Part shown: positions 63,438 through 64,000 of the stretch, piece after piece
Layout of the letters: each line of letters starts with the position of its first letter
How positions within the stretch are numbered: position 1 is the stretch's first letter
Source: Rubrivivax sp.
GTDB lineage: Bacteria; Pseudomonadota; Gammaproteobacteria; Burkholderiales; Burkholderiaceae_C
Direction of reading: 5' to 3'
NCBI GenBank assembly: GCA_030680415.1
Contig: JAUXVE010000015.1
Location: forward strand, 1 to 64,000
Length of the DNA stretch: 64,000 bases
Position numbers and translations under genes: made by a program
Notes under the pieces: model-generated
The model's database searches: none
Told to the model about the DNA's origin: nothing
What the model saw: the letters and a program-made list of their open reading frames with translations, nothing else

Positions 63438-63977
63438 TCAGCCCGTGGCCAGTTGCACCAGCGCCGCGCGTAGGTGATCGGCGTCCATGTCGGTGATGGC
63501 GACGCGCGCCGTCAGGAACATCGGTCGCTCGATCTGCAGGCTCGGCGCCACGAGGAGGCACTGCACCCAGCCCTTGAATTGGTCGGTCATCCGCTGGTGG
63601 GCGAGCTGCCCTTGGCGTACCGCGTCTGTCGAAACGACATCGGGCAGCAGGGTGACCAGCACGGCCCGCTCGGAGCCGACCTCCAAGGTGGCGACGTCGT
63701 CGCCTTCCTGGCACGTCGTTTCGATCTGCGCGAGTTCGAGCGCCGGATCGCTCCTCAGGATCTGCCTGATGAGTTCGAGCAGGCACTCCCGCAGGACCGG
63801 CGCCGGCAGCGGGTCGACGTTCTCGGTCGCCCGGATGAGGCCCGCGAGCCCCAGCAGCGCGGCGTCGCCGCCGTCGTAGCGTATGCAGCGCAGCTGCCAT
63901 TCAGGATGCTGCTGGCAGGCGGCGGCGATCTCGCGTGGATCGCTGGCGGCGTAGCAGGCGGCATCCAGCCAGCCCAT
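63438..63977 (-). CDS. Unidentified protein at the window edge
   Basis: 179 residues from the ATG at 63977; the frame stays open to the end of the window (DAFEDTMGW...), so the gene may start further upstream. The sequence is a regular soluble alpha/beta type (WLDAACYAASDPREIAAACQ, ATLEVGSERAVLVTLLPDVV, VQCLLVAPSLQIERPMFLTA). No family or motif was recognised. Confidence 0.6.
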   Translation of the reverse strand: MGWLDAACYAASDPREIAAACQQHPEWQLRCIRYDGGDAALLGLAGLIRATENVDPLPAPVLRECLLELIRQILRSDPALELAQIETTCQEGDDVATLEVGSERAVLVTLLPDVVSTDAVRQGQLAHQRMTDQFKGWVQCLLVAPSLQIERPMFLTARVAITDMDADHLRAALVQLATG

Positions 63978-64000
63978 GGTGTCTTCGAACGCGTCGATCG

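Overview
The window is GC-rich DNA (roughly 70 percent by eye) from a Gram-negative bacterium, most likely a betaproteobacterium of the order Burkholderiales (Rubrivivax/Leptothrix-like). The grounds are the gene families: an aat-bpt pair, YaeQ, the short MetE form, the M3 oligopeptidase, a ZnuD-type TonB receptor. Two kinds of GC-rich palindromic repeat typical of that order are also present. No rRNA, tRNA or CRISPR array was seen.

Layout. 1-2.8 kb: tail of an unidentified basic protein, a clear terminator, and a zinc-uptake-like pair (TonB receptor plus His-rich small protein). 3.1-6.6 kb: a large single-chain MmeI-type restriction-methylation protein whose recognition-domain region has visibly lower GC. 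7.1-8.4 kb: two toxin-antitoxin modules (higBA, parE plus antitoxin) with a dispersed repeat between them. 8.4-13 kb: housekeeping and redox genes (FKBP, gluQ, LysR/pirin pair, flavodoxin, DUF599). 13.2-22 kb: one very large cyclic beta-1,2-glucan synthase gene. 22-24.4 kb: a decayed stretch with a Crp/Fnr-like gene carrying an amber codon, csbD, and remnants of a transglutaminase and an Anbu/proteasome-type protease. 24.5-30.2 kb: a FecR/YXWVP-type protein, short MetE, and a LytS/LytTR two-component pair whose regulator is frameshifted.

30.3-37.1 kb is a minus-strand catabolic cluster: type I 3-dehydroquinate dehydratase, HMG-CoA-lyase family protein, HPPD-like protein (frameshifted), 3-dehydroshikimate-dehydratase-like TIM barrel, RraA-like aldolase, biotin-carboxyltransferase fusion. 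The dehydratase pair suggests quinate/shikimate use. 37.3-50.9 kb: transglutaminase-like protein, a 268-bp MITE-like element with 31-bp perfect inverted ends, M3 peptidase, S9 peptidase, the N-degron transferases aat and bpt, a NUDIX-metallo-beta-lactamase fusion, a CoA transferase, hemerythrin and a CoA-disulfide-reductase-like flavoprotein. 51-54.6 kb mixes intact genes (TlpA-like, PEBP, SagB-like nitroreductase) with remnants (methyltransferase, PrimPol, metallo-hydrolase).

54.7-62.2 kb is the highlight: a compact seven-gene operon encoding a ribbon-helix-helix protein and six hydrogenase-4/complex I-like subunits. Its large subunit lacks all four Cys ligands of the NiFe site, so it is an Ehr-type complex (energy-converting-hydrogenase-related, function unknown). 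A sigma70-like promoter overlapped by two direct repeats sits just upstream. 62.2-64 kb: a spermidine-synthase-like protein, a malic-enzyme remnant and an unidentified protein at the edge.

Throughout the window there are remnants in which both ends of a family are readable but interior segments are missing, and two otherwise normal genes carry single-base frameshifts. These may be real decay or consensus errors, and the raw reads would settle which.
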